Below the pieces are notes generated by a model. That model ran no database searches and was not told where the DNA came from. It saw nothing but the letters and a program-made list of their open reading frames with translations. Shown here in pieces: positions 55,560 through 64,000 of a DNA stretch of 64,000 nt. Within the stretch, counting starts at the first letter, position 1. Every line of letters begins with the position of its first letter. Made by a program: the position numbers and the translations under genes. The stretch covers positions 43,873-107,872 of the forward strand of contig JAGXFQ010000030.1 in NCBI GenBank assembly GCA_024637145.1, in the 5' to 3' direction. The stretch is from Desulfobulbaceae bacterium. Lineage in GTDB: Bacteria; Desulfobacterota; Desulfobulbia; Desulfobulbales; SURF-16.

Positions 55560-56849
55560 ATGATGAAGCCCCGGCGCTTAAACCTGCTCCTTCTCCCCGG
55601 CCTGCTGCTCCTCCTGGCCCTGCCGGCTCAGGGGGCCATGGACCAGCTCAGGGAGCGCCTCTATGCGGATTACGGCCTGGACCTCACCGGCTTCGTGGAG
55701 ACCAGGGCCGGCCTGCGCACCCAGAACGACGACTATGCGGACGATCTCACCCTGGCCGAGGCCCGGCTGCAACTCCATCTGAGCAAGGATTTGGGCTGGG
55801 GCATCTTCAAGGCCAAGGGCGACCTGCTGGCTGACGGGGTGGTTGACCGCGTCAGCGGCCGGCTGCGGGACCTCAACCTGCTCTTCTTTCCTGCCCACAA
55901 CATAGACATGAAGATCGGCCGCCAGGTCTTGACCTGGGGCACCGGCGACCTCCTCTTTATCAACGATTTCTTTGCCAAGGACTGGCAAGCCTTTTTCATC
56001 GGCCGCGATGACGAATATCTGAAGGCGCCAAGCAATGCCCTCAAGTCCAGTATTTTTTTTGAGCTGATCAACATCGACCTGGTCTATATCCCGGTCTTTG
56101 AGGGTTCCGCCCACATCAGCGGCGAACGGCTCTCTTACTGGAACGGCGTCCTGGGCCGGACCGCCGGCAACGACTTTATCTTTGACCTGGAAGAACGAAA
56201 CAGTGCCGGCCAGGACAGCGAATATGCCGTGCGCCTCTCCCGCCATATCTCCTCCATGGAGGTGGCCCTTTATGGGTATAACGGCTTCTGGCAGACCCCG
56301 GAGGGCATGGTGGTGCCTGCCATGCAGCTGCGCTATCCGCGTCTCCAGATCTATGGGGCCTCCCTGCGCAACCCCATCTGGGGCGGCATCGGCAATATCG
56401 AGACCGGCTACTACCATTCCAGCCAGGCCGACCATGGCCGCGACCCCCTGACCAGAAACAGCGAATACCGTCTGCTCCTGGGCTTTGAACGGGAGATCGG
56501 CCACAACTTCACCGCTGCCGGCCAGGCATACCTGGAATGGCTGATGGATTATGAGGAGTATAAAGAAACCCTCAGCCCGGGAACCCCGGCCAAGGACGAG
56601 TATCGCCAGGTGGTCACCCTGCGCCTCACCAAATTACTAATGAACCAGAACCTGATCCTCTCCCTGTTCACCTACTACTCGCCCACGGATAAGGATGGCT
56701 ATATCAGACCCAAGGTTCAGTACAAACTCACGGATCAATGGCTCCTGGAAGGCGGCGGCAACATCTTCTTCGGCGCCGACAACCACACCTTCTTCGGCCA
56801 GTTTCAAGATAACACCAATGTCTATGGGGGGGTGCGTTGGAGTTTTTAG
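55560..56849 (+). CDS. Outer-membrane beta-barrel protein (DUF1302-like)
   Basis: 429 residues. Signal peptide LLLLALPAQGA, then an N-terminal helical piece and about 16 beta strands, ending VYGGVRWSF with the terminal phenylalanine of BAM substrates. It resembles DUF1302-type barrels that occur beside RND exporters and LolA-like proteins. It lies 2 bp after the LolA-like gene and completes an inner-membrane/periplasm/outer-membrane set. The substrate is unknown. Its stop is directly followed by a tandem repeat. Confidence 0.78.
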   Translation: MMKPRRLNLLLLPGLLLLLALPAQGAMDQLRERLYADYGLDLTGFVETRAGLRTQNDDYADDLTLAEARLQLHLSKDLGWGIFKAKGDLLADGVVDRVSGRLRDLNLLFFPAHNIDMKIGRQVLTWGTGDLLFINDFFAKDWQAFFIGRDDEYLKAPSNALKSSIFFELINIDLVYIPVFEGSAHISGERLSYWNGVLGRTAGNDFIFDLEERNSAGQDSEYAVRLSRHISSMEVALYGYNGFWQTPEGMVVPAMQLRYPRLQIYGASLRNPIWGGIGNIETGYYHSSQADHGRDPLTRNSEYRLLLGFEREIGHNFTAAGQAYLEWLMDYEEYKETLSPGTPAKDEYRQVVTLRLTKLLMNQNLILSLFTYYSPTDKDGYIRPKVQYKLTDQWLLEGGGNIFFGADNHTFFGQFQDNTNVYGGVRWSF

Positions 56850-56851
56850 AG

Positions 56852-57160
56852 CCTCTGGAGGCGAAAACACCCCAGAAGTTCTCGCCAACGCCGGCGGTGA
56901 AACACCTAAAGAAGCGCAGCGAACCGTAGAGGCTCTTATACCCGAAGGGTGTTAGAGAGGCTTCCTCTGGAGGCGAAAACACCCCAAAAGCCCTCGCCAG
57001 CGCCGGCGGCGAAACACTAAAGAAGCGCAGCGAACCGTAGAGGCTCTTATACCCGAAGGGTGTTAGAGAGACTTCCTCTGGTGGCGAAAACACCAAAAAA
57101 GCCCTCAGCTGTCCCCCCGGCCAAACACCCGCAGAAGCTTATCGAACCGCAGCGACTTCT
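56852..57160 (+). repeat. Tandem ~111-bp repeat, 2.8 copies
   Basis: Units start with CCTCTGGAGGCGAAAACACC at 56852 and 56964 and the variant CCTCTGGTGGCGAAAACACC at 57075 (periods 112 and 111). Units 1 and 2 are nearly identical; unit 3 diverges after about 25 bp, with AAGCTTATCGAACCGCAGCG still recognisable. Each of the first two includes ATACCCGAAGGGTGTTA, a small hairpin. It starts two bases after the barrel gene stop. The minus strand reads an open frame through it, which I judge an artefact. 57161-57331 has no gene. Confidence 0.9.
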
Positions 57161-57331
57161 ACAAAAGACCCCAAACACATTCCGGCTACATAAAAATTAT
57201 CCCAGCAAAAAGATACCCTCTCTTTTTTGTGATAAGATACAATTAACTCTTTCCGCCTTCACTCAGACCCAATTGCCTTGCCAGAAACGCCAGCAAGGTT
57301 CACCGCCATTATCTAAACAAAGGAGATTGCC

Positions 57332-57550
57332 ATGATTATTACTGACTGGGTCCGTGCCATTGCCGGCCTTTTCATCCTCATTTCCCTGACCCTGGGAGTT
57401 GAGGCCAGCCCCCTTTTCGTCCATAAATATTGGCTCTTTTTCACCGCCTTTGTAGGCGCCAACCTCCTGCAATCAGGATTCAGCAAGTTCTGCCCCTTGG
57501 CAATGATCCTGAAGGCCCTGGGGGTGCCGGAGAGTAGAAAGGGCTTTTGA
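57332..57550 (+). CDS. DUF2892 family small membrane protein
   Basis: 72 residues, two membrane segments ([32 protein letters not shown]) and the family ending [16 protein letters not shown]2892 corresponds to the membrane part of YgaP-like rhodanese proteins; here no rhodanese domain is attached. The cysteine in FCPLA is family-typical. AAGGAG lies six bases before the ATG. It could take part in sulfur-compound handling, which is inference. Confidence 0.85.
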   Translation: MIITDWVRAIAGLFILISLTLGVEASPLFVHKYWLFFTAFVGANLLQSGFSKFCPLAMILKALGVPESRKGF

Positions 57551-57651
57551 GGATAAAAAATGCGGCGAAAAAGCACCCCCATTGGTGGCCAGCCGCGGCT
57601 TTCAGATGTTGGACCTCGTAAAAATATACGAATGAATGAGGTAGCATCGCC

Positions 57652-58998
57652 ATGAGAGTAAAGGTTTTCAAAACATGGGACCGCGTTCGTTCCAGTTTCT
57701 GGTTTCTCCCGGCAGTCATGGCCGGCGGGGCGATGGTGTTGGCTTTCGTAACCGTCGCCCTGGATAAGCCGGCCAGGGACTGGTTGACGCTTAACTGGGG
57801 CTTGAGTTTCACCGGCGGAGCAGAGGGGGCGAGTTCCTTGCTGGGGACCATCGCCGGATCAATGATCACCATCGCCGGGGTGGTCTTCTCCATGACCCTG
57901 GTCGCCCTGTCGCTTGCCTCGTCACAGTTCGGGCCCCGTCTGCTCCGCAGTTTCATGCGCGACACCACGACCCAAATGGTACTCGGCACATTCGTCGCTA
58001 CCTTCCTGTACTGCCTGCTCGTCCTCCGCACCATCCGCCATCCTGAGGAGGTCGTCTTCGTCCCCCACCTGTCTGTCAGCCTCGGTGTGGTGCTCGCGGT
58101 GATGAGCGTGGGGGTGTTGATCTACTTCATCCATCACGTGTCCGTTTCTATCCAGGCCAACGAGATCGTGGCGCGGGTCGGAAAGGAGTTGATTGAGGGA
58201 ATAGAGCGACTGTTTCCGGAAAACATCGGCCGGGGAGCGCCAGAGATTCCGGCGGAGCCACCTGCCGCAGGCTTTCTCGACACTTTCGATCAGGAGGCGC
58301 GTCTAATTGGGGCTACCGGGTACGGCTACCTACAGTTCGTCGATGGGGACGCTTTGATGGCATTGGCCATGCAGGAAGATGTCATTATTCGACTGGAGCG
58401 ACGACCTGGCCATTATGTCATTGCCTCCCGCCCGCTGGCGCAGGTCTGGCCAGAAGAGAGGGTTACCGATCAGCTGGTGCAACAGATCAATTTCGCGTTC
58501 GCCCTGGGTAACCAGAGAACGCCCGGTCAGGACATTGAATTCGCCGTCAACCAGCTTGCCGAAATCGCGATACGAGCCCTTTCCACCGGGGTGAATGACC
58601 CGTTCACGGCGATGACGTGTGTGGACCACTTGGGGTCGGCACTGTGCCGCCTGGCGCAACGAAACATGCCGTCGCCTTATCGCCATGACAGTCAGGATCA
58701 GCTTCGGCTCATTACGCCTGTCTTCACGTTCCCGGACGTCACGGACGCGGCGTTCAACCAGATCCGGCAATATGGCCGTGCCAGCGCTGCGGTGACCATC
58801 CGTCTCCTTGAAACGATTGCCGATGTCGCGGCATCCGTACATCAACCAGAGGACCGCGCTGCGCTGTTACGGCACGCCAGGATGATCGCCCGCGGGGCAC
58901 GCCACGGGTTGCCGGAAGACGAGGACCGTCAAGAGGTGGAAGAACGCTTTCAAAGCGTAAACCAATTGTTGAGCAGGGCGCCAGATTATAACCTGTGA
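57652..58998 (+). CDS. DUF2254 domain membrane protein
   Basis: 448 residues. Four hydrophobic segments in the first 170 residues (FWFLPAVMAGGAMVLAFVTV, TIAGSMITIAGVVFSMTLVAL, VLGTFVATFLYCLLVL, VVLAVMSVGVLIYFI) and a large cytoplasmic remainder. SMTLVALSLASSQFGPRLLRSF and LSTGVNDPFTA are hallmarks of DUF2254. No function is established. GAGG precedes the ATG. Codon choice (frequent CGC/GTC/ATC with fewer GCC/GGC) looks different from the core genes, by eye. Confidence 0.88.
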   Translation: MRVKVFKTWDRVRSSFWFLPAVMAGGAMVLAFVTVALDKPARDWLTLNWGLSFTGGAEGASSLLGTIAGSMITIAGVVFSMTLVALSLASSQFGPRLLRSFMRDTTTQMVLGTFVATFLYCLLVLRTIRHPEEVVFVPHLSVSLGVVLAVMSVGVLIYFIHHVSVSIQANEIVARVGKELIEGIERLFPENIGRGAPEIPAEPPAAGFLDTFDQEARLIGATGYGYLQFVDGDALMALAMQEDVIIRLERRPGHYVIASRPLAQVWPEERVTDQLVQQINFAFALGNQRTPGQDIEFAVNQLAEIAIRALSTGVNDPFTAMTCVDHLGSALCRLAQRNMPSPYRHDSQDQLRLITPVFTFPDVTDAAFNQIRQYGRASAAVTIRLLETIADVAASVHQPEDRAALLRHARMIARGARHGLPEDEDRQEVEERFQSVNQLLSRAPDYNL

Positions 58999-59186
58999 AA
59001 TGCAGGTGCCCAGCCAAGCATCGGCACAAACACAACCATATTCGGAATGGGGTTTGCTGTGCGGCACATATCCCTCTTAGGCAAATGCCGGCAAAAGGTA
59101 TCCTGACACAGGGGGCCATGATGTTTCCCCTGTTTTTTGGCTTTACCCGATGTAAATGAAGCAAACAGATCACGGCACTTGCTCGT

Positions 59187-60008
59187 CTACATCTTAAAAA
59201 AAGCAAACAGATCCTCGTTGACCCGGTCTTTGAGGGTCGAGCAGAGGCCGTGCGGGGCTCCCGGATAGATTTTTAATTGCGACCCCTTGAGGATCTTGGC
59301 CGAGAGCAAAGCCGAATCAGCGATGGGGACGATCTGGTCGTCGTCGCCATGCATGATCAGTGTCGGCACGTCGAACTTCTTGAGATCATCCGTAAAGTCC
59401 GTCTCGGAAAATTCCTTGATGCAATCGACCACAGCTTTGAACCCAGCCTGCATCCCCTGGAGCCAGAACGAATCCCGCAGACCTTGTGAAACCTTGGCGC
59501 CCTTTCGGTTGGCGCCATAAAACGGCGTGGCAAGCTCCTTGAAAAACTGCGAGCGGTCGGCAAGGACGCCGGCCCGAATCTGGTCGAACTCCTCCATGGG
59601 CAGACCGCCAGGGTTTGCGGTCGTCTTCAGCATCAGGGGCGTCACCGAGCCGATCAGCACGGTCTTGGCCACACGTTTTGTCCCAAAGCGGCCGATATAG
59701 CGGGCCACTTCGCCACCGCCCGTGGAGTGGCCGACATGAATCGCCTTTTTCAGGTCGAGTACTGTGACGAGTTCGGCAAGGTCGGCGGCATAGGTGTCCA
59801 TGTCGTTGCCATCCCAGGGTTGACTGGATCGTCCGTGGCCCCGGCGATCATGGGCTATACAGCGGAATCCACGGGCGGCCAGAAACAGCATCTGGTCTTC
59901 CCAGGCGTCCGCGCTCAGCGGCCAGCCATGACTGAAGACCACGGGCTGGCCGCTCCCCCAGTCTTTATAAGAGATCCGCGTACCGTCTTTCGTCATAATC
60001 GTGCTCAT
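59187..60008 (-). CDS. Alpha/beta hydrolase (chloroperoxidase/esterase type)
   Basis: 273 residues, cytoplasmic. Oxyanion [14 protein letters not shown], nucleophile serine in GHSTGGGE, acid in [10 protein letters not shown], histidine in [10 protein letters not shown]. The arrangement matches cofactor-free haloperoxidase-like esterases. The natural substrate is unknown. AAGGAGG precedes the ATG. It lies 152 bp before the SoxB-like phosphatase on the same strand. Confidence 0.93.
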   Translation of the reverse strand: MSTIMTKDGTRISYKDWGSGQPVVFSHGWPLSADAWEDQMLFLAARGFRCIAHDRRGHGRSSQPWDGNDMDTYAADLAELVTVLDLKKAIHVGHSTGGGEVARYIGRFGTKRVAKTVLIGSVTPLMLKTTANPGGLPMEEFDQIRAGVLADRSQFFKELATPFYGANRKGAKVSQGLRDSFWLQGMQAGFKAVVDCIKEFSETDFTDDLKKFDVPTLIMHGDDDQIVPIADSALLSAKILKGSQLKIYPGAPHGLCSTLKDRVNEDLFAFFKM

Positions 60009-60160
60009 TATTTTGCCTCCTTTTCATGGGCGGGGGTGTCGATTGGGTCGATTGCCTGGTTTCAGGCGTGCTTGCCGGCAATCAGGACAGTCGACCATAA
60101 GATTGAATCTTCCTTGGAAAATCATCGTTTTCCAGGCGCGTGTGCGAGCGCGCCACGGCC

Positions 60161-61612
60161 TTATACCGCGACAAACGTGCCGCGTAGTTCTGCGCGCAGG
60201 GGGCGGTGTCTGCTTAGATATGTTCTTAACGCCTCTATGCTTCGCTCTGGGTGCTGTTGGCGATTGCGCCCGTACTTCGGCGCGACGCCCTGTTCGGTAA
60301 CAAAAGCCGTGGGGTAATAGCGCCCGGGTTGCATTTCTTCATCACCGACAAACACTTGCTGGACGCGCTGGCCAGGAGGATTCTCGATCTTGATGTAGGC
60401 GTTGAGACCAAGGCTGCGTTTGACGTAACCACCCATCTGGTCGTACGGATCGCGGGCAAAGGTGCGTTGCAGATTTTCCTCCAGCATCGCGACAATTTCC
60501 TCGCCCGTCAGCTCGACTGTTGAGATCGGCGGGTTCATGGGAATGATATTGTAGAGGTCATTGAGGATGACCTCCCCTGGAATGATCGGGGCGCCATAGC
60601 GCCAGCCATTCGAGAATGCCAATTGCGCACCCGTGCTTTCCTGCAACGCCTGCAACAGAAAATTATCCATCGTCGTTTCCAGCGTAGTACCCCGGTTGAG
60701 CGCCGTCGCCGTTTTGCCCACAACCGTTGAGAGTTCATCTTGATAAGGCGCGAGCGCTTGCCGTATGAGGTCACCTACTGCGGGATCGGGGGCTATCTTG
60801 GCTTCCACCTCAAGCAGTTGATGTTGGTAGTCAACGACGCGGCCGCCATCAATTTCCAGATCCAGGCGGCCTAAAAAAGAACCATGGCAACCTGACTGGA
60901 TTACCAGCGTTTTCCCCTGGAGTGCCGGTTTATACAGGCGGTTATGGGTGTGGCCGCTCAGGCAGACATCAATACCCTCCACCTCTGATAGCAGCTTCAT
61001 ATCCTGGGAAAACCCGAGATGAGAAATGAGAACGATCAGCTCCACCTTCTCCTGGGTGCGCAAAACGTCGATGATCGGCGGCAGCTCTTCTCGCCCAAGG
61101 GTGAACTCCACTCCTGCGCTGAAGGAAGGCGGCATGGTTTTGTCTATAATGTTGGAGGCAACACCCACGATGCCAATCCGCCAGCCACCGATCTCCTTGA
61201 CGCTGTACGGTGGGAAAAACCGCTCTTTTGTCGCCTGATCGTATACATTGATCGCCAGCATCGGATAGCTGAGCTCCGCGGCGCGCTGTTTGAAAGCCGC
61301 GGGACCATACGCAAATTCCCAATGGGCCGTCATCGCATCAAGACCCAATGAGTTCAAGACAGGGATCAATGCTTGTCCCTGCGTCTTCAGGACGGGATAG
61401 GTGCCGTGGAGCGTATCGCCGCAATCGCAAAAGAGTACACGCTCCGGGTTCGCAGCCCGGATTTGCTTTACGAGGGTGGCGATGCGGGCATATCCTCCCG
61501 CAGGACGATAGACTGCCTGATTACCCTGCCAGAACATCTCCTGGTGCAAATCAAAATAGGCATGGCTATCATTGAGTTGAATGACTGTGAGTGAATTTTT
61601 GCTTTTCGTCAT
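60161..61612 (-). CDS. 5'-nucleotidase / SoxB-like metallophosphatase
   Basis: 483 residues, two domains. The N-domain is a metallophosphatase: QLNDSHAYFD, CDCGDTLHG, then AHWEFAYG where most nucleotidases have GNHEFDYG; the HWEFxYG form is like SoxB. ISHLGFSQD and SGHTHNRLYKP follow. The C-domain has the nucleotidase substrate pieces GTTLETTMDNFLL and FSNGWRYGAPI. There is no signal peptide and no sox gene nearby, so the periplasmic thiosulfate role of SoxB is unlikely without more evidence. GGAGG precedes the ATG. Confidence 0.8.
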   Translation of the reverse strand: MTKSKNSLTVIQLNDSHAYFDLHQEMFWQGNQAVYRPAGGYARIATLVKQIRAANPERVLFCDCGDTLHGTYPVLKTQGQALIPVLNSLGLDAMTAHWEFAYGPAAFKQRAAELSYPMLAINVYDQATKERFFPPYSVKEIGGWRIGIVGVASNIIDKTMPPSFSAGVEFTLGREELPPIIDVLRTQEKVELIVLISHLGFSQDMKLLSEVEGIDVCLSGHTHNRLYKPALQGKTLVIQSGCHGSFLGRLDLEIDGGRVVDYQHQLLEVEAKIAPDPAVGDLIRQALAPYQDELSTVVGKTATALNRGTTLETTMDNFLLQALQESTGAQLAFSNGWRYGAPIIPGEVILNDLYNIIPMNPPISTVELTGEEIVAMLEENLQRTFARDPYDQMGGYVKRSLGLNAYIKIENPPGQRVQQVFVGDEEMQPGRYYPTAFVTEQGVAPKYGRNRQQHPERSIEALRTYLSRHRPLRAELRGTFVAV

Positions 61613-61806
61613 GGCAAAAAGGACCTCCAGCTAGGTTCTTCCATCATGGGTGTTGGCATGATGACTCTGATGATCGCCATGCCGCCATGATCATCGTTTT
61701 CGCCATGGGTTTCGTGATTATCGTGGGCGTGCCTGTTCAAATTTCCTTGGCCAGGGTGCTAATTTTTATGATTCTGCTGATTGGATTCCAGACTCATATT
61801 TTATTA

Positions 61807-62727
61807 CTATCTTAAAAACCCCTGTATAATCCGGTTAACCGCCGCATCATAATCAAGTCCGAGGCTCATAAGCTTCATCAGCTGATCATTGGCGATTTTG
61901 CCGATAGACGCTTCGTGCGTCAGTTCGGCATCCGGGTGCAGCGCGCGCAGGGCCGGGACCGTCTGGTTTCTGCCGTTGTCCATAATGATGGCATCGCATT
62001 CAATATGACCGTAGCATCTGGCAGATGCCGTCAGGTTGACGTAAAAATCCTGGGAGGAATTGCCTTTTATAACGGAACGGGAAACGATATTCGTCTTGCT
62101 GTCAGTTCCGGCCAGTTCGATTTCATTTCTGGATTCAGCCATCTGATTCCCGTCGGTCATCACCCGTTCGGTGATGAGCAGCACGCTGCCCGCGCCGATT
62201 TTAGCTTCATTGAAGCGCCTGGCTTCATCCACCCCGCCCAACTGGGTCAGTTCCATTTCCACCTGGGCGTTTTCCGCCATAAACACTTTTGTGGTGGGAT
62301 TTAGAATACGCCGGCCGGTGCCTTCACCAATGGCAATATGCTTTTCCACATATTTGACTTTTGCGCCGGCCTTGATCTGAAATTCATGAATGCCGGAATG
62401 GCCTTCGGATTCTTTGCCCCCACAGTGAATGCCGCATCCGGCAATAATGGTCACATCCGATCCTTCCCCGACAATAAAGGTATTGTGGACCGTATCATGA
62501 AGACCTGCCTGGGATAAAATAACCGGAATATGAACTGACTCATTCACCGTGCCCGGCTTGATATCAATGATGATGCCATCGCCTTTTTCATTGGTTTCGA
62601 TAGTGATATTGGCGGAGACCTCGCGACCCAGAAGTTTGCCGTTTTTCCGGATATTGTAAGCGCCCTTGGGAATTCCTTCGAGGCCCGCGACTTCCTTTAA
62701 TACCTGTTTATCGATAGCATTGAGCAT
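61807..62727 (-). CDS. SufB/SufD-family scaffold (minimal SUF-like type)
   Basis: 306 residues from ATG 62727, which has GGAG six bases upstream; the track start 62766 is longer. The beta-helix core of SufB/SufD is clear (VIIAGCGIHCGGKESEGHSGIHEFQ... CYGHIECDAIIMDNG...). It is only about 300 aa against 450-500 for SufB, like the archaeal/anaerobic short forms. The first part overlaps sufC by 20 bp. Fe-S cluster assembly on this scaffold with the ATPase is the likely job. Confidence 0.88.
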   Translation of the reverse strand: MLNAIDKQVLKEVAGLEGIPKGAYNIRKNGKLLGREVSANITIETNEKGDGIIIDIKPGTVNESVHIPVILSQAGLHDTVHNTFIVGEGSDVTIIAGCGIHCGGKESEGHSGIHEFQIKAGAKVKYVEKHIAIGEGTGRRILNPTTKVFMAENAQVEMELTQLGGVDEARRFNEAKIGAGSVLLITERVMTDGNQMAESRNEIELAGTDSKTNIVSRSVIKGNSSQDFYVNLTASARCYGHIECDAIIMDNGRNQTVPALRALHPDAELTHEASIGKIANDQLMKLMSLGLDYDAAVNRIIQGFLR

Positions 62728-63472
62728 TAACTTCTCCGTGACATAATTCATTGAACGCACAGACACTTAAATCCTCGAGTATCGGCACGGCGCCGGCCAG
62801 ATCACCGGAATAACCGATTTTGCCGTCTCTGATCAGCAAAAGCGTATCAGCGGCTTCAAGAAATGCTTTGTTGTGACTCACCACAATGGTGGTGGTTTTG
62901 TTTTCTTTCTGTTCGCGTTTGAGCAGTTCCACCATTGGACCGATGGTCCAGAGATCAATGCCGGTGTCCGGTTCATCATAGATGGCCACTTTTGGATTTT
63001 TCGCAATGACCGTGGCCAGTTCGATTTTTTTGATTTCCCCGCCGGACAGTTTGCTGTCCACACGTTTGTCCAGAAAAGCCAGAGAGCAGACGCCCACCCG
63101 GGAAATGATCTTAGCGAGTTTTTCCTCGTCATCAGTCCCGGCGGCAATCGATAACAGATCCCGAAAAGTCGTTCCCTTGAAGCGGGCCGGATGCTGAAAT
63201 CCATAAACAATGCCAACGTTGGATCGTTCATGAATGGCAAGCTTGCTGATGTCTGACCCGTTGAAAATTATTTTTCCGGACGTGAGTTCATTGATCCCCA
63301 TAATCAGCTTGGCCAGGGTGGTTTTGCCCGACCCGTTGGGTCCGGTAATGGCGCAAAATACACCGGACTCAAAGGTAAAACTCAAATCATGGATAATGGT
63401 CCGGCCGGATGGACTTTGAGCGCCGTCATCCGATTCCGGGGTTCTGAACGAAATATTTTTTAATTCCAGCAT
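62708..63472 (-). CDS. sufC: SufC-family ABC ATPase
   Basis: 254 residues. Walker A TGPNGSGKTT, Q-loop GFQHPARFKG, signature LSGGEIKKIE, Walker B VAIYDEPDTGIDLW and switch histidine VVSHN. These are all present, so it is an active ATPase. The SufC-type Q-loop (FQxP) and the overlapping SufB-like gene fix the family. No sufS, sufE, sufU or sufD lies in the window, so the cysteine desulfurase would have to be elsewhere. Confidence 0.93.
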   Translation of the reverse strand: MLELKNISFRTPESDDGAQSPSGRTIIHDLSFTFESGVFCAITGPNGSGKTTLAKLIMGINELTSGKIIFNGSDISKLAIHERSNVGIVYGFQHPARFKGTTFRDLLSIAAGTDDEEKLAKIISRVGVCSLAFLDKRVDSKLSGGEIKKIELATVIAKNPKVAIYDEPDTGIDLWTIGPMVELLKREQKENKTTTIVVSHNKAFLEAADTLLLIRDGKIGYSGDLAGAVPILEDLSVCAFNELCHGEVNAQCYR

Positions 63473-63580
63473 GGCTGCTCGCTTTCACTTAAATTTTGGT
63501 TTCAAATATCCAATTCGGTGTTGGACGTATACAATGCGCATGCTCGACCTCGATTTATTTTGCCTGTCATTTTCCACGAG

Positions 63581-64000
63581 CTACCCCAAGTACTCATGTG
63601 CCAATCGATGTAAAAGTGCATGAAACTCCTCATGTTTACCCGGACCGATGCGCTCTTCTTCGAGTTGCTCGAAAGCCTCGAAAAGTTCATTATCTTTAGC
63701 AGTGTCCAGTTTGGCATCCGCCATTGCAAAAAGAACATTGGTCTCTTTTTCGATATGCTGTGTCAGCAGCGCTACATATTCATCGACGATTACCTGAACG
63801 TTGGCTGTGGCTGTTTTATCTCCTGATGTGTAGTTGATCACAGCTTTTTCAAGTCTTGCAACCAGTCTACGGCCTTGTTCGTGCTCATCCATCAAAACGC
63901 CTATCGGACCACCTTCACGCGGTACGCCTGCAGCTTCCAATGCGGGGAACAGGAACTCCTCTTCCTTGGCATGATGGCATTTGTCGACAAAAACCGACAA
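63581..64000 (-). CDS. Hemerythrin domain protein (5' part outside window)
   Basis: Partial: the reading frame is open at the window edge and the track start (TTG at 64000) is forced by it. Visible iron ligands: CHHAKEE, DEHEQGRR and HIEKETNVLF, plus a late HEEFHALLHRL. The first helix and its histidine lie beyond the window. Such proteins bind O2, NO or iron in anaerobes. It lies 108 bp downstream of the sufC start on the same strand. Confidence 0.85.
   Translation of the reverse strand: MSVFVDKCHHAKEEEFLFPALEAAGVPREGGPIGVLMDEHEQGRRLVARLEKAVINYTSGDKTATANVQVIVDEYVALLTQHIEKETNVLFAMADAKLDTAKDNELFEAFEQLEEERIGPGKHEEFHALLHRLAHEYLG

Noticed and set aside
56728-57096. Minus-strand ORF with repeated LTPFGYKSLYGSLRFF phrase
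   Set aside because: The phrase is a translation of the tandem DNA repeat and the frame runs into the barrel gene; no start signal.
56852-57160. Possible CRISPR array
   Set aside because: Units are about 111 bp, contiguous, without unique spacers, and no cas gene is present.
61591-61815. 74-aa plus-strand ORF with a hydrophobic C-terminal half
   Set aside because: It overlaps the starts and ends of two clear minus-strand genes; no ribosome-binding site and no homologue known to me. A real short membrane peptide from ATG 61686 cannot be fully excluded.

Overview
The window is a GC-rich chromosomal segment from a Gram-negative anaerobe. LptD, beta-barrel proteins with signal peptides and RND/LolA-like genes show two membranes. 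A small siroheme assimilatory-type sulfite reductase, the Nif3 / C4 zinc-ribbon / RNase P RNA order, a gap-pgk-tpiA-secG run and strong use of GCC/GGC codons fit Desulfobacterota, most likely a Desulfobulbales-type sulfate reducer or sulfur disproportionator. The taxonomic placement is inference; no rRNA or dsr genes are in the window.

Layout. 0-9 kb: PilZ protein, zinc-ribbon/AIM24 protein, small outer-membrane barrel, pgi, then a leftward shikimate operon (aroD-aroE-aroA plus a small lipoprotein), thpR and fused ispDF. 9-12.5 kb: RNase P RNA, C4 zinc-ribbon coiled coil, Nif3-like protein, a CAT-anticodon tRNA, and a siroheme sulfite reductase divergent from cysK (sulfite to sulfide to cysteine). 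13.5-18 kb: lower glycolysis (gap, pgk, tpiA) with secG and tRNA-Leu(GAG), with long structured non-coding stretches around gap. 18-30 kb is dense in signalling: a hybrid PAS kinase, a membrane protein/VWA-lipoprotein pair, a two-gene form of an RluA-type pseudouridine synthase, a CheY-CheC-diguanylate cyclase cassette, and a lytic transglycosylase / histidine kinase / sigma54 regulator run. 30-36 kb: DHH phosphoesterase, lptD, ilvD. 36-45 kb: radical SAM protein, RNase E/G with a repetitive N-terminal tail, mltG, lon, a left-handed beta-helix protein and a periplasmic PPIase. 45-51 kb: a tightly overlapping operon (unknown protein, dinG, polyprenyl synthase, divergent polysaccharide deacetylase, SAM-hydroxide adenosyltransferase). 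51.6-56.9 kb: an ArsR-type regulator with a sigma70-like promoter and an operator-like palindrome, followed by an RND exporter, a LolA-like protein and an outer-membrane barrel; I read this as a candidate envelope lipid/hydrophobe transport system. 56.85-57.16 kb: tandem ~111-bp repeats. 57.3-64 kb: accessory genes (DUF2892, DUF2254, alpha/beta hydrolase, SoxB-like metallophosphatase, minimal SufB/SufC, hemerythrin), partly with a different base composition and possibly acquired.

I saw no transposase, integrase, CRISPR array, phage gene or classical defence system. The best candidates for something undescribed are the ArsR-RND-LolA-barrel operon, the membrane-protein/VWA-lipoprotein pair, the CheY-CheC-GGDEF cassette, and the perfect hairpins between gap and pgk. 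Start sites were moved from the ORF track wherever a Shine-Dalgarno sequence or family N-terminus argued for it. Promoters and terminators are read by eye.
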